NCBI GenBank assembly: GCA_900618425.1
Contig: UZAN01049382.1
Span: 3,577 to 20,674, forward strand
Reading direction: 5' to 3'
From: Echinostoma caproni
Taxonomy: Eukaryota > Platyhelminthes > Trematoda > Plagiorchiida > Echinostomatidae
DNA length: 17,098 nt
Positions 1 to 7,524 of this stretch are shown one piece after another. The first letter of the stretch is position 1, and every line of letters starts with the position of its first letter. The position numbers and the translations under genes were made by a program. Under the pieces are notes generated by a model, which had not been told where the DNA came from, did no database searches, and was given only the letters and a program-made list of their open reading frames with translations.

Positions 1-840
1 GTGCTGTTGCTATATTCGGTGAGTGCTTTGCACCTTCAAATTGCTGAGCGATGCTGCAAAATTGGGTGTCCTAATATGAATCGAAATGGCCGGGAATTAG
101 GCTAGAACGCTTGAAACGGTATGCATGTAAAGTCCGATTGTGCGCTCTGTGTTGACCATAGGGGTTCACTTTCATCTCCCTCCCTCAGAGTAGGTCCAAT
201 CCCTGTCCACCTTGAATTTCACCACTAATCTTGTATGCATTGCGAGTTTGGCAGCGGTAATGGTGATGAGTTGTAGTTGATTGCTTTTCTTTGTGATCAT
301 TGACGGTAGCGAAGCTAAGGAGATCACCGCCCGCGTTGCCAAGGCGCATGCAGGACTGAAACACTTTCGGTGTAGACGCTACATTTCACTAAAGCTGATA
401 GGCCGAATATATTGTGCCTTGAATTGCTTTGAACCTGTGAGTAGACAATATCGATCGGCCCGAGCTTTTCAGTCATCGGTGTTTACGCAGTTTAGCCCAC
501 GTGCGATGGAGCGAACCGGTTAGTGCCGTCGTGTGTTTGGGATTTTATCTGGGATAAACTTACTAGCTCATCTGACGCAGATTGGTGGGCTCTGCTGGCT
601 AGGCCAATTATTGCTTATGCCCAAGTGTCGTCTGCTCTATATTCGCTGTAGCCGCTCCGAGCTGGAAGAAGCCCCGTGAAGGTCAACAGATGAGGCATGA
701 ATAGATACACAACTGTTAGGTAAAGGTGTCTCGCGCTTTGCAATTTGGGGCCCGAAAGACTGCAACTGGTTGGTTGGAGACTGAAGCATCTGGTAGCGAA
801 CCGAACTGCATTGGTGTTCTTGCCATCACTTCTTATCAGT
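1..840 (+). pseudogene. RTE-type retrotransposon copy A, reverse transcriptase C-terminal part
   Basis: This is the 3' part of an RTE-type non-LTR retrotransposon; its 5' part lies outside the window. Seen: near 27-60 the sequence reads CFAPSNC, a stop, then AMLQNWV, matching the usual FAPSKCKxLLQDWV stretch after the RT palm. Near 287-390 it reads DGSEAKEITARVAKAHAGL followed by a GRIY motif, the usual DEIxARIxKARxxxANLxHLW..KGRIY region. Near 455-530 a shifted frame reads FSHRCLRSLAHV, the VFDHRCLRSIARIWW motif. Near 577-700 GLCWLGQ and SWKKPREGQQ match GLCWLGHVLRM and GWKKxRGGQ. A last trace of the C-terminus fades out near 840. Many frameshifts and stops separate these pieces, so it cannot be translated. 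A block at 119-258 interrupts it. Family call is confident; exact 3' limit is not. Confidence 0.8.
119..258. repeat. Block inserted in RTE copy A, related to 872-958
   Basis: This stretch breaks the reverse transcriptase reading between the LQNWV-like motif and the EITARVAKA motif, and no frame of it matches RTE protein. It shares the strings cataggggttcac, ccctgtccac and ttgtatgcatt.cgagttt.gcagcg with 872-958, in the same order and orientation, with about 20 bases missing in the second copy. The octamer gtatgcat occurs at both ends (119-126 and 233-240), which could be a target-site duplication or chance. Its nature is unknown. Confidence 0.5.
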
Positions 841-871
841 CCAGAATGTTTGCGCAGTTGGGCTATGTTCT

Positions 872-958
872 GATCATAGGGGTTCACCTTCCTTTCGTTT
901 CCTCAAAATGGGTCCCTGTCCACATTGTATGCATTACGAGTTTTGCAGCGATCAGTGA
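872..958. repeat. Second copy of the 119-258 block
   Basis: Shares ordered exact strings with 154-258 (cataggggttcac, ccctgtccac, ttgtatgcatt.cgagtttt). It sits between the decayed C-terminus of copy A and the start of RTE piece A2. It could be a small repeat family, or part of an RTE untranslated region duplicated with the element. Confidence 0.5.
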
Positions 959-984
959 AGTTCGCTGCACTATGTTTCGCTATA

Positions 985-1340
985 TGACGACGCTTGCGCC
1001 AAAGTGTGCTCAAGAAGTTTATTTCAATTTTGCGGTCTCTATGCTAAAAGCCGGAGCCGAGTCCACGCTTACGGTACCTTTTCGCCTGGAAGTGTTCGGC
1101 AGAGTTACCCTCTCCTTTTCTATTTAACTTTCATATGTTAAATTCTTGAAACAGCCTTGTCCTAGTGCGAGGACAGCGGTATCGATTTAGACCCCGGTGA
1201 TAGATATTCTGGTCCGGAATACGCAGACGACATTGTTGGCTCAGCCTCCCAACTCACTAACTGGAGAAGTAGTAGAGGAAGTAGACCAATTTTGCTATTT
1301 AGGCAGCTATATCTCACCTGGTGGACGCATCACAGATAGA
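985..1340 (+). pseudogene. RTE-type retrotransposon piece A2, RT palm and thumb, internally deleted
   Basis: In shifting frames the DNA reads KKFISILRSL, then YAKSRSRVHAYGTFSP, then RQSYPLLFYLTF (a worn form of the RQGCPLSPFLFNF motif). It continues with SGIDLDPGDR and then EYADDIVGSA. The YADD catalytic box (motif C) is intact at 1220-1231. Only a few codons later it jumps to LTGEVVEEVDQFCYLGSYIS, which in RTE proteins lies some 40 residues further on, so an internal deletion has joined the two. About seven residues also appear to be missing before RQSY. Stops and frameshifts make it non-coding. The wording of the FCYLGSYISPGG motif is the same as in copy C on the other strand, which suggests the same RTE subfamily. 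Confidence 0.8.
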
Positions 1341-1788
1341 TACCCTCGGGTTAAGCAGAGCTGAATGCTACCAGGCGCGTCCCCAAGTTGTGAGTAGGGG
1401 ATACGTTCACCGAAAAAAACTGGTGGCATATCGCAACAAATAAGCAATCGCGGACATAAACAGCGGCTGCACTACCAGGGTGTGGTAGGTTTCAGGCTGG
1501 TCACCCGGCTCCTGTTTAAAAGCCACAAGCCCAATGACGGTGTCGTGACGAAGGTCGATATGACTGGCCTTCTAAGTCATTGACCGCTCACTTCCGAGGC
1601 GGGGGATTACTTCCTGCTGCCTTTCAGTTTGCACCTGGTTGTGCAAAGGATAGAGGCGCACCCTCAAAATAAAAAAAACCGCCGAGTGACGCTGGGGACG
1701 TCTTTCGCAACAAACTCCCAAGGAACTTCATGATTATGTTTGGAGCCCAAGGTTATACTGTCATGGGATGGTAAAGAGAACAATAATG

Positions 1789-1808
1789 CTATATATATAT
1801 ATATATAT
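1789..1808. repeat. (AT)n microsatellite
   Basis: Uninterrupted alternating A and T, lying directly against the left arm of the inverted repeat that starts at 1808. Confidence 0.9.
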
Positions 1809-1892
1809 TCGTCACAATAACCTTGTTTGCAACGCCGAGTGACCATTGGATAGACGGCTATTTCAGAGCCAGTCCAAGGTTATTGTGACGAA
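1808..1892. repeat. 85-bp unit with perfect 18-bp inverted ends
   Basis: The left arm at 1808-1825 (ttcgtcacaataaccttg) is the exact reverse complement of 1875-1892, with 49 bases between. The unit could fold into a hairpin. It could be a tiny MITE-like element or an RNA stem in a retroelement leader. No clean TA or longer duplication flanks it. A third, imperfect version of the right arm (caaggttatactgtcatg) lies near 1748. Confidence 0.6.
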
Positions 1893-1934
1893 AGTACACT
1901 TCCTGGGTACAATTAAAGTGAGAGGTGAACAGCG

Positions 1935-2915
1935 TTGAAGCGTTTGGTGCGGAAGAGGAAGAATATTTCCCAACCTTCGTTTAATTCTTTGTCTTTATTA
2001 ACCAGCCCTCTCCATTTTCCCCTTGTTCCGACCTGTAATAGTCCCTCAAGCAACTTGGATGTCGCCCGCCAAAGGTCGTTGCCAAATAGCACTACAAGTA
2101 ATGCATCTCGAAACGAATCGCAGATTCTAGAGCCTTGTCAATCACTGAATCTCGGGGCCTTCAACGTGAGGACATTGATGCAAGCTTGTCTGTCGCGTAC
2201 GGTGGAATCCTTGGGGATCAATATTTGCTGCGTATCGGAGACTCGTATCCAGGATCTTACTACTATAAGCCACTTGAACGCGCCAGATTTGTATTCGAGA
2301 TATGTTCTTCGTACATCAGGCGACGACAAAGCCCGCTCAGTGGGTCAGTACGGGGTAGGTGTTGTACTCAGCAACAGGCCGGAGTCCTCTCTTATCGATT
2401 GGATCCCCGTCAACAGTCGTTTATGTGCAGTGCGTCTCCAGGGTTCAATGAGCGTCCGGAAGGGAGGCAACACCAAAAGGTGTTTGTTTATCGAATCGGC
2501 ATATGCAGCGACCAATTGCAGCTATGATACTCAAAAGGACGCCTTCTACGACGAACTCACTGATCTCATTCGGATGAGTCGAAACTCCGATATAGTTGTA
2601 CTTGCAGGTGGATTCAACACGCAGGTTGGAAAATTGGACGCATCAGAAGCTTGCCTAGGCGGTAGCTGTGCTCTGCTCAGCCAACGAACGGCAAACGGCG
2701 ATCGACTTCTTCAGTTGTGCGCAGACTATCGTCTGTTGCTATCAAGCACCAACTTCCGACACAGCTCTCGACGGACAGCAACGTGGCGCTCCAGTTCAAC
2801 TGGTACTCTAACTCAAGTCGACCACATAGCAGTAAGTTACCTTTGGCGTGGCTTAGTGCAGAATTGCAGATACTGCTACCGTAAGTTACCTTCGTTGAGT
2901 CCGACCACGCATTAG
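1935..2915 (+). pseudogene. RTE copy B, APE-type endonuclease domain
   Basis: The open segment codes for 326 residues. Residues 1-70 are Ser/Asn-rich with no recognised domain. The endonuclease then follows: LNLGAFNVRTL (near residue 72), SETRIQ carrying the metal-binding Glu (near 100), DWIPVNSRLCAVRL, a worn YAPTNCS motif (YAATNCS), then VVLAGGFNTQVG near 222-233. The last of these is normally GDFN, so the catalytic Asp is Gly at residue 226 (2610-2612). RTANGDRLLQLC, TNFRHSSRRTATW and QVDHIAVSY follow. A frameshift after RYCYRK moves the final SDHALV motif (near 2898-2916) into another frame. The first codon is TTG, so the true start is unknown. The endonuclease would be inactive. Confidence 0.85.
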
Positions 2916-2917
2916 TT

Positions 2918-3160
2918 TTGATGCAGTTCACACTTCGGTTGTCTGGTCAACGACAAAACCAGCAAACTCCGATAGCTCACCATCGACTTTTTGTTCCAGC
3001 CGTTCGCGCACTCTATGAGTCAGAACTAGTACCTGAGCTAAGCGTGTCTCAACCTAATGATTTAAATGAACAGTGGGATCAGATTAGGCGAGCAATGCAT
3101 TCCGCTGCGAATATTGCTTGTGGGACAGCCTCAAGTCCAACGGAGACATTTGATGTCTGA
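2918..3160 (+). pseudogene. RTE copy B, linker between endonuclease and RT
   Basis: Continues the element after the endonuclease frameshift. It reads MQFTLRLSGQRQ directly after the shifted SDHALVL motif, then LNEQWDQIRRAMHSAANIAC, which is the linker helix region seen in RTE proteins before the RT fingers. The frame closes at 3158-3160, and the next recognisable words (DESVALMDQKR) lie in a shifted frame just downstream. The ATG at 2918 is not a gene start; the segment belongs to the same decayed polyprotein. Confidence 0.75.
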
Positions 3161-3471
3161 TGAGTCTGTAGCATTGATGGACCAAAAACGGTGAATCCCG
3201 ACTTGCCAGGTTAGGTGGCATCTACAACGTAAGCTCACAAAGAGCCTCAAGAAGGACCGTGATAGCTGGTGGACAACAATAGCTAGTGAAATGGAAATAG
3301 CAACTGCATCAAGTAATAGTCAAAGACTGTTCCGACTGATACGCAATACGGGAGGTCGGCGAACTCCAGTTAGTGAAACAGTCTGCTATTAAAGGGGACA
3401 AGCTATTCACAATAGGGATCAACGACTCGATCGCTCGGTAGAATACTTCAGCGAACAGTTCCGTTGGCCTA
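3161..3471 (+). pseudogene. RTE copy B, pre-RT region in broken frames
   Basis: No single frame is open, but the expected words appear in order: DESVALMDQKR (near 3160), LKKDRDSWWTTIASEMEIA (near 3247-3305), SQRLFRLIRNTGGRR (near 3318-3362), then HNRDQRLDRSVEYFSEQFRW (near 3408-3468). RTE proteins carry these just before the reverse transcriptase fingers. Several single-base changes separate them. Confidence 0.75.
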
Positions 3472-4309
3472 GTGCTAACCAAGCTGCTTCGTTTCCGACG
3501 AGCTCCGTGGGCAGTGTCATGCGATCCTCCAACGGAAGCAGAAGTTCGGTCTTGCATTCAAGCTCTGAAGCGAGGAAAGGCAGCAGGACCTGATGAGCTC
3601 TCTCCCACTCTTTTCACGATGGGGATGATAACCTCAAGCTGTGTTACTGCCCTACTGCGCAACATTTGGACGCAAGAACACATTCATTCATCTTGGGGCG
3701 AGTCACTGATCGTTCCCACTTTCAAGAAAGGATCTCGCAACAATTGCAAAAACCACCGCGGGATAAGTTTGATCCCGATCGTCACCAAAGTTATACTTCG
3801 ATGTCTGACGCCTTCAAGAGAGGCCAACATCCGTGAACAGCAAGTCGGATTACGGCCTGGTCGTGGATGTATTGATCCAATTTTTACGTTGCGTCAGATC
3901 CCTGAGCTGCGTCACACCCATCGTCGGCCAACAATCGCAGTATCCCTTTACCTGAAAGGGAGCCTTCGACTCAGTTGACCCCGAAGCTCTGATGGGCTGC
4001 CTTCATCGAAAAGGAACGCCCCAGAAGTACATTAACCTACTGAGGTCACTGTACTCACATACCTCCGGTCGTGTAAGGGTTTACAACAATCGAAGTAGGC
4101 CGTTCGTCACCAGCGGCCCCGTCCGTCAAGGCTGTCCTTTTTCGCCGTTCCTGTCCAATTTCGTCGTAGACGAAATACTGGAAAACGCACTAAGTGGACT
4201 CCAAAGCGTAGGTATTGAATGGGCAGCTAGGGAAAAGCTGTGCGCTTTAGAGTACGCCAATGACACCATGTCTGTTGGAATGTATCGAGGACGCGCAAAG
4301 CGCACCTAA
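3472..4309 (+). pseudogene. RTE copy B, reverse transcriptase core, catalytic residues lost
   Basis: Two open segments, 3472-3978 and 3992-4309, are joined by a single-base frameshift near 3960. In order they show AVSCDPPTEAEV, ALKRGKAAGPDELSPTLF (RT motif 0/1), LIVPTFKKGSRNNCKNHRGI, VGLRPGRGCIDPIFTLRQ, motif A, SLYSHTSGRVRVY, PVRQGCPFSPFLSNFVVD (motif B) and motif C. In motif A the first catalytic Asp is Tyr (codon 3949-3951). In motif C the YADD box is YAND (4253-4264). Both are needed for metal binding, so the enzyme would be dead even without the frameshift. The ATG at 3992 lies within the palm and is not a start. Confidence 0.88.
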
Positions 4310-4548
4310 TAGATTAACTAATGCAGTAGCCACATTCAGTATATGCTTTGCACCTTCACAGTGCAAAGGGATGCTGCAGGACTGGGTTTCGTCTGCTCCC
4401 ACTCTGAAACTAAATGGCTAGGATTTAGTGGTGATGGATTGCTTTTCCTACATAGGTAGTTGCGTGACTAATGACGGTAGTGCAGCAAAGGAGATAACCG
4501 TCCGCATTTCCAGGCTCGAGCAGCATACGCAGGCCTGAATCACCTTTG
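4310..4548 (+). pseudogene. RTE copy B, start of C-terminal region, cut off
   Basis: In shifted frames this reads CFAPSQCKGMLQDWVSSAPTL (near 4346-4405), a stop, then DCFSYIGSCVTNDGSAAKEI (near 4437-4497). A worn form of AxAGLNHLW ends near 4547. From about 4549 the sequence is antisense CR1-like, so the remaining 150 or so residues of an RTE C-terminus are absent. The same region is present in copies A and C. Confidence 0.75.
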
Positions 4549-4990
4549 AGCATCAGAAGATCACAGGTAGATCAATGGGACCGGAAACCGTACTATCGGT
4601 CGCTGCGCATCTCGTTTTGTTCCGGGTGACGGCTGAGTTTATCAGCAATGACATTGTATAACCTTCGAAATAACTGATGGGCGAGAGATGAGGCGGTAGT
4701 TATTTGGGCTTGATTGGTCACTGTGTCTGGGGATGGGAACACCCCGGAATCTAGGGCTGGAGAGAAAAGCGACCCAGATGGGGGAACAGTTCAGGGGCGC
4801 ACATTTTGAGGGCAATGGGAGGAATCTTGTCGGGCTCTGGTGACTTTGGATCCAGTGATAAGAGGATTTGACATATCTGTCTGGTGAAAAACAGCGATGT
4901 GAAAAGACGGTTCGCTGTGGGGTTTCTTCTGAGGGTTGGGTGGATGATTCAAGCGGTAAAGTTAGAAGCAAAATGAGGGCAGCCAATTTG
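4549..4990 (-). pseudogene. CR1/Jockey-type reverse transcriptase fragment
   Basis: On the minus strand an open segment (4986 down to 4642) reads SPTRFLPLPSKCAP near 4845-4795, then SDQSSPNNYRLISRPSVISK near 4717-4660. These fit the CR1/Jockey finger motifs usually read SPDGIPPxxLKxCAP and SPxNYRPISLxSVxSKV. One frame later it continues IADKLSRHPEQNEMRSDR, a stop, then YGFR and STCDLL, which is the usual motif just before RT motif A. The piece ends there, before the catalytic palm. It lies tail-on to RTE copy B and carries stops and one frameshift, so it is a dead fragment. Confidence 0.75.
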
Positions 4991-5004
4991 GCTTTTTCAA
5001 GCGG

Positions 5005-5037
5005 GTATATATCTATCTATCTATATGTATATATATT
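5005..5037. repeat. TATC/TA-rich microsatellite
   Basis: Tract of tatatatctatctatctat followed by TA-rich sequence. It lies just beyond the 5' limit (on the minus strand) of the CR1-like fragment, and could be the 3' tail of an unidentified plus-strand repeat or a simple repeat on its own. Confidence 0.8.
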
Positions 5038-5040
5038 CTC

Positions 5041-5589
5041 AAATTTCCGGTAAGCTAATTGGCTTCAGCCCTCCTCGGGTCAGTACGAAACCACTGCATC
5101 GCCAAGAAATTTACATTGAGGTTTTACGCATATCTGTCAATCATTGACTTCTACGTGCTCCCTTTCCACCTGCTTGGAAGTGCCATAAGAGTTGTCGCCG
5201 AGGTCCGACCATACCGTAACGTTTGGGTATCGAGAAGCCAGGTTCGTTATGAGCTTAAAGTGCAGCCACCTTCCAGGTTGGTACCAGCAGGATAGAGATT
5301 GTACTTCACTTGAGATGCTGAGAGTTATTTTTCAGGATAGAAGTCCATGGCATGATTTTTTTCTCTCTATCTGCTGGAGTCTCGCGTCCCACAAAAGAGC
5401 TAATAGACGAACAATCAAAAAGTCTATGGTGAAGGAAACAGGAAAACATTGTTGTTCTTGTTCCCAACGCTTCCTTGTAATTGATTTCGTCACATCGCTC
5501 AGTTCTAATCGAATCCCGTCTTCCTATGATTATTTTTGTCACGTTGGCTTGTTCGCAAGCCAGTATTAAACATAACCGTAAACCTCAAT
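5041..5589. other. Unassigned stretch, possibly eroded RTE downstream of motif B
   Basis: No convincing gene on either strand. On the minus strand it directly follows the RT motif B trace of the copy at 5590-5985. Weak words such as PAGTNLE (near 5290-5270) and DTQTLR (near 5234-5217) sit about where an RTE protein has PGxNLxDLEYADD and SDTQTLQ. If so, the YADD box itself has been lost. The two plus-strand open stretches (5059-5295 and 5192-5569) resemble nothing I know and overlap each other. Confidence 0.3.
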
Positions 5590-5985
5590 CGCCTCACAAA
5601 GGGTGACGGTTGATACCTGTCTGAGTTGAAACTTCAAATCAAATTCTGATCGTCGTTGTTGTGTGTTTGGAACCCTGACCGAAGTACAGTGACCCCAAAA
5701 TTTGTTCACATACGTCTGGGGCATTTTCGTCGAAAAAGCCAATCCAATGAGTTACAGTCAATAGAGTAGAAGCGTCTTTTACATCAAGGAATACTACGAT
5801 CGTTGGTTGAGGGGTCGCGACGCGTAACTCGACGGTTTAAAGCAGCTTTAGGGTTTTCTCTCAATAAAATTGCAATCGGGTCAGGATGATTGTATTTGCC
5901 ACTTGTTTCATCCCCGATTCGGCCCAGCAAATCACGATAAAGCAATCATTGTAACAAAGAGATGGCTCTATGATTTGCTAGTCGG
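5590..5985 (-). pseudogene. Eroded RTE-type reverse transcriptase palm
   Basis: Reading the minus strand from high to low coordinates in shifting frames: ANHRAISLL near 5975-5945 (the NxRGISLL motif), then AGPNRG near 5932-5915 (from AGFRPxRG). PTIVVFLDVKDA is clear near 5803-5765 (RT motif A with its Asp present), followed by YSIDCNSLDWLFRRKCPR in another frame. FEVSTQTG near 5640-5615 fits the start of motif B (FxVSTGVRQGCPLSP). Stops and frameshifts are frequent. It differs in wording from copies B and C, so it is probably another RTE subfamily. The LTR-like repeat begins immediately upstream at 6003. Confidence 0.65.
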
Positions 5986-6002
5986 CAGTACATTGCCAGG
6001 TT

Positions 6003-6326
6003 ACTGTATTAATCGGAATAGCATTGAATTTAGGAATACAAGAATCCGTACTGTACTGCTCAGAACTGAATTGGCTCCAACCCGAACTGCGGACACCAAT
6101 GAAATACACGAGGAATCGATAGCAGCAAATGCTTATGTTTATTGATAGAATTAGAGCATGTTTTACAGAAGGTAATATCTCATGATTGGTTGAAGGGCCG
6201 TCGTCCAGTTACGTAACCGTTTGCGCCGACGCATCATATGTACTAACTCGGATGTCACGTTCGTCCAGTGTACCATTGGTCGAGCTTCCTGAACGGTGAT
6301 TGGATGACATGAAACTGTACCTCGTC
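6003..6326 (-). repeat. 324-bp direct repeat, copy 1 (candidate 3' LTR)
   Basis: Nearly identical to 6441-6764; the one difference I see is base 6009 (t) against 6447 (a). An ambiguous base (6327) sits exactly at the right edge. Read on the minus strand it contains AATAAA (6143-6138) about 185 bases from its start, the usual place for an LTR polyadenylation signal. The ends are not canonical TG...CA. Identification as an LTR rests on the pairing, the AATAAA and the gag-like frame between the copies. Confidence 0.6.
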
Positions 6327-6327
6327 N

Positions 6328-6440
6328 CTTTCCGAATGCTGCACCAAAATTCGAAACGTTCTACCCACTCTTCGATTTCTGATGGGCTTCCGTGCAGGTT
6401 CAGTGGTTCAATGACAAGAATCTCCATTGCGCGACGCCAA
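6328..6440 (-). pseudogene. gag-like N-terminal fragment between the 324-bp repeats
   Basis: On the minus strand an ATG at 6427-6425 starts MEILVIEPLNLHGSPSEIEE and continues WVERFEFWCSIRK up to the repeat edge. The pattern EIEEWVERFEFWC resembles the start of gag in Ty3/gypsy-type LTR retrotransposons, where a capsid-like helix follows the initiator region; this is a family resemblance from memory, not a search result. Only 13 bases (ttggcgtcgcgca) separate the ATG from the repeat; they begin with (T)TGG as a primer-binding site should. Everything beyond about 33 codons (protease, RT, integrase) is absent, and the ambiguous base 6327 marks the cut. It could be an internally deleted element or an assembly join. 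Confidence 0.5.
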
Positions 6441-6764
6441 ACTGTAATAATCGGAATAGCATTGAATTTAGGAATACAAGAATCCGTACTGTACTGCTCA
6501 GAACTGAATTGGCTCCAACCCGAACTGCGGACACCAATGAAATACACGAGGAATCGATAGCAGCAAATGCTTATGTTTATTGATAGAATTAGAGCATGTT
6601 TTACAGAAGGTAATATCTCATGATTGGTTGAAGGGCCGTCGTCCAGTTACGTAACCGTTTGCGCCGACGCATCATATGTACTAACTCGGATGTCACGTTC
6701 GTCCAGTGTACCATTGGTCGAGCTTCCTGAACGGTGATTGGATGACATGAAACTGTACCTCGTC
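6441..6764 (-). repeat. 324-bp direct repeat, copy 2 (candidate 5' LTR)
   Basis: Partner of 6003-6326 at a spacing of 438 bases. On the minus strand it lies upstream of the gag-like ATG, as a 5' LTR would, with its AATAAA at 6581-6576. No matching short duplication is visible between the outer flanks (before 6003 and after 6764), so a clean insertion is not shown. A minus-strand open frame of about 66 codons runs through it (6801 down to 6601) but resembles nothing I recognise. Confidence 0.6.
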
Positions 6765-7284
6765 GTGCATGGATTGCGGTCACGGAAGTCTGGATCACCA
6801 CAGTTACCCCCGATAAAAGTAGGTGAATTGATTTCGAGACTTAACAACTGTAGTCTTCGAATAATCAGAACCTGACGTGAAAGACAGCCGTCCATTGGAG
6901 ATATATGTCCAGTGAATCCTATCATACGTAATTCGGGCGTCGTCTAATATCTAAGGTGCCTAATACGCCAATGATCAATCAGACCGTACGTGACTCAAAC
7001 CCAAGAGGGTAAACTATGAACGATGAACGAATGTCCCTAGAAAGCACCGTGTTCGCAATTATTGACTAGCACTAAACAAGGTCATCGCCATCACTGTGTA
7101 GCCCGATGGAAAGCATTTAACAGTGTTAGAGTTAGTGACACATTGTCGAAGAAAAAAGGTTGAAGGATATATGCGATCCCAAGCTGTATCACATTCTCGT
7201 GTTTCCAAGAGGAGTTGACATCGATGGAGGCAGTGGATAATCTAAGGATGAGTTAATTTAAAACATACAAGTCAGAATTTCAGT
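6765..7284. other. Unassigned stretch
   Basis: No gene, RNA or transposon protein recognised. On the minus strand near 6830-6790 a short GNCGDPDFRDRNPC faintly resembles a zinc knuckle but lacks the full CX2CX4HX4C spacing. The stretch below 7285 may be the distal 3' UTR of RTE copy C, whose end I could not locate. Confidence 0.3.
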
Positions 7285-7340
7285 TTCAGTTTGAACAACC
7301 ATTAACCATGCACTTTTGTGCACCGGTTTTGGTTGCTGTC
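7285..7340 (-). other. RTE copy C 3' UTR block
   Basis: Follows the C-terminal codons of copy C by about 100 bases on the minus strand. The core 7308-7340 is closely matched, in the opposite orientation, by 10021-10055 (two substitutions and one 2-base gap in 33-35 bases), and weaker similarity continues for about 20 bases. Conserved placement after an RTE coding end suggests it belongs to the 3' UTR that the element's own RT recognises; this is an inference. Confidence 0.5.
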
Positions 7341-7429
7341 TTTTGGCTGCCCATTTGGATGAATAATAGAAAACAGGAAAGTTGAAGAGAGAGTTGAACA
7401 GAAAATGGAGAAGTTCAGTGGTCTAAGAT

Positions 7430-7524
7430 TGCAAAGAAATTAAGAAGATGCAAGGACGCCACTGTTTACGATACCCAGCCATATCACTCAGTGTCTCTAA
7501 CCATAGTGTACGATCATCCCGAGG
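7430..7524 (-). pseudogene. RTE copy C, extreme C-terminus beyond the D insertion
   Basis: On the minus strand 7523-7445 reads PRDDRTLWLETLSDMAGYRK, then QWRPC, and a stop follows shortly. In RTE proteins the ending usually reads GWGPRDxxxxWLETLxDMAxNRxQWRxC. The segment continues directly from the sequence ending in a worn RLGTSG-like word at about 8190, showing that the intervening DNA was inserted later. Confidence 0.8.
7513..7524. repeat. Target-site duplication of element D, left copy
   Basis: The 12-mer atcatcccgagg is repeated exactly at 8176-8187. Both copies are the same point of the RTE copy C coding sequence (minus strand cctcgggatgat, the codons around PRD), so the duplication was made by insertion of D. 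Confidence 0.8.

Larger units (their letters stand above)
1341..1934. other. Non-coding stretch, possible 5' leader of RTE copy B
   Basis: No frame shows transposon protein or a plausible exon. The stretch ends where the reading frame of copy B opens, so by position it may be the 5' untranslated leader of that element; this is an inference. It contains an (AT)n tract at 1789-1808, an 18-bp perfect inverted repeat (1808-1825 and 1875-1892) and two copies of gccgagtgac (about 1683 and 1835). Confidence 0.35.
1935..4548 (+). mobile_element. RTE-type non-LTR retrotransposon copy B (endonuclease and RT)
   Basis: This is the most complete RTE copy in the window. The order is N-terminal low-complexity segment, APE-type endonuclease, linker, reverse transcriptase, and the start of the C-terminal domain. 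It stops at about 4548 inside the motif usually read AGLNHLW, where an antisense CR1 fragment begins. It would once have encoded one polyprotein that nicks target DNA and copies its own RNA there. At least four frame changes, lost catalytic residues and no 3' end show that it is dead. A long open first segment (1935-2915) suggests moderate rather than extreme age. Confidence 0.85.

Noticed and set aside
615..1127. Open stretches on both strands (615-887 minus, 726-1127 plus)
   Set aside because: They run across decayed RTE coding sequence and the 872-958 repeat. Only fragments of the plus-strand one match RTE, and it changes identity along its length, so neither is a gene.
1664..1846. 60-codon open stretch on the minus strand
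   Set aside because: Includes the translated AT repeat (YIYIYI) and has no motif; chance.
2135..2931. Overlapping open stretches in other frames of copy B
   Set aside because: They are shadows of the endonuclease frame and carry no motif of their own.
3151..3200. Hammerhead-ribozyme-like string ctgatgagtc
   Set aside because: Trematode repeats can carry hammerhead ribozymes, but no matching GAAA core and stems follow here, nor at the other ctgatga sites (3589, 11918, 12473), most of which are explained by coding GPDE/GPDD motifs.
5059..5569. Plus-strand open stretches of 78 and 125 codons
   Set aside because: They overlap in different frames, have no recognisable domain and lie over weak minus-strand RTE traces.
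6790..6835. Zinc-knuckle-like GNCGDPDFRDRNPC on the minus strand
   Set aside because: Lacks the CX2CX4HX4C spacing, and lies upstream of the gag-like start instead of downstream, so the order is wrong.
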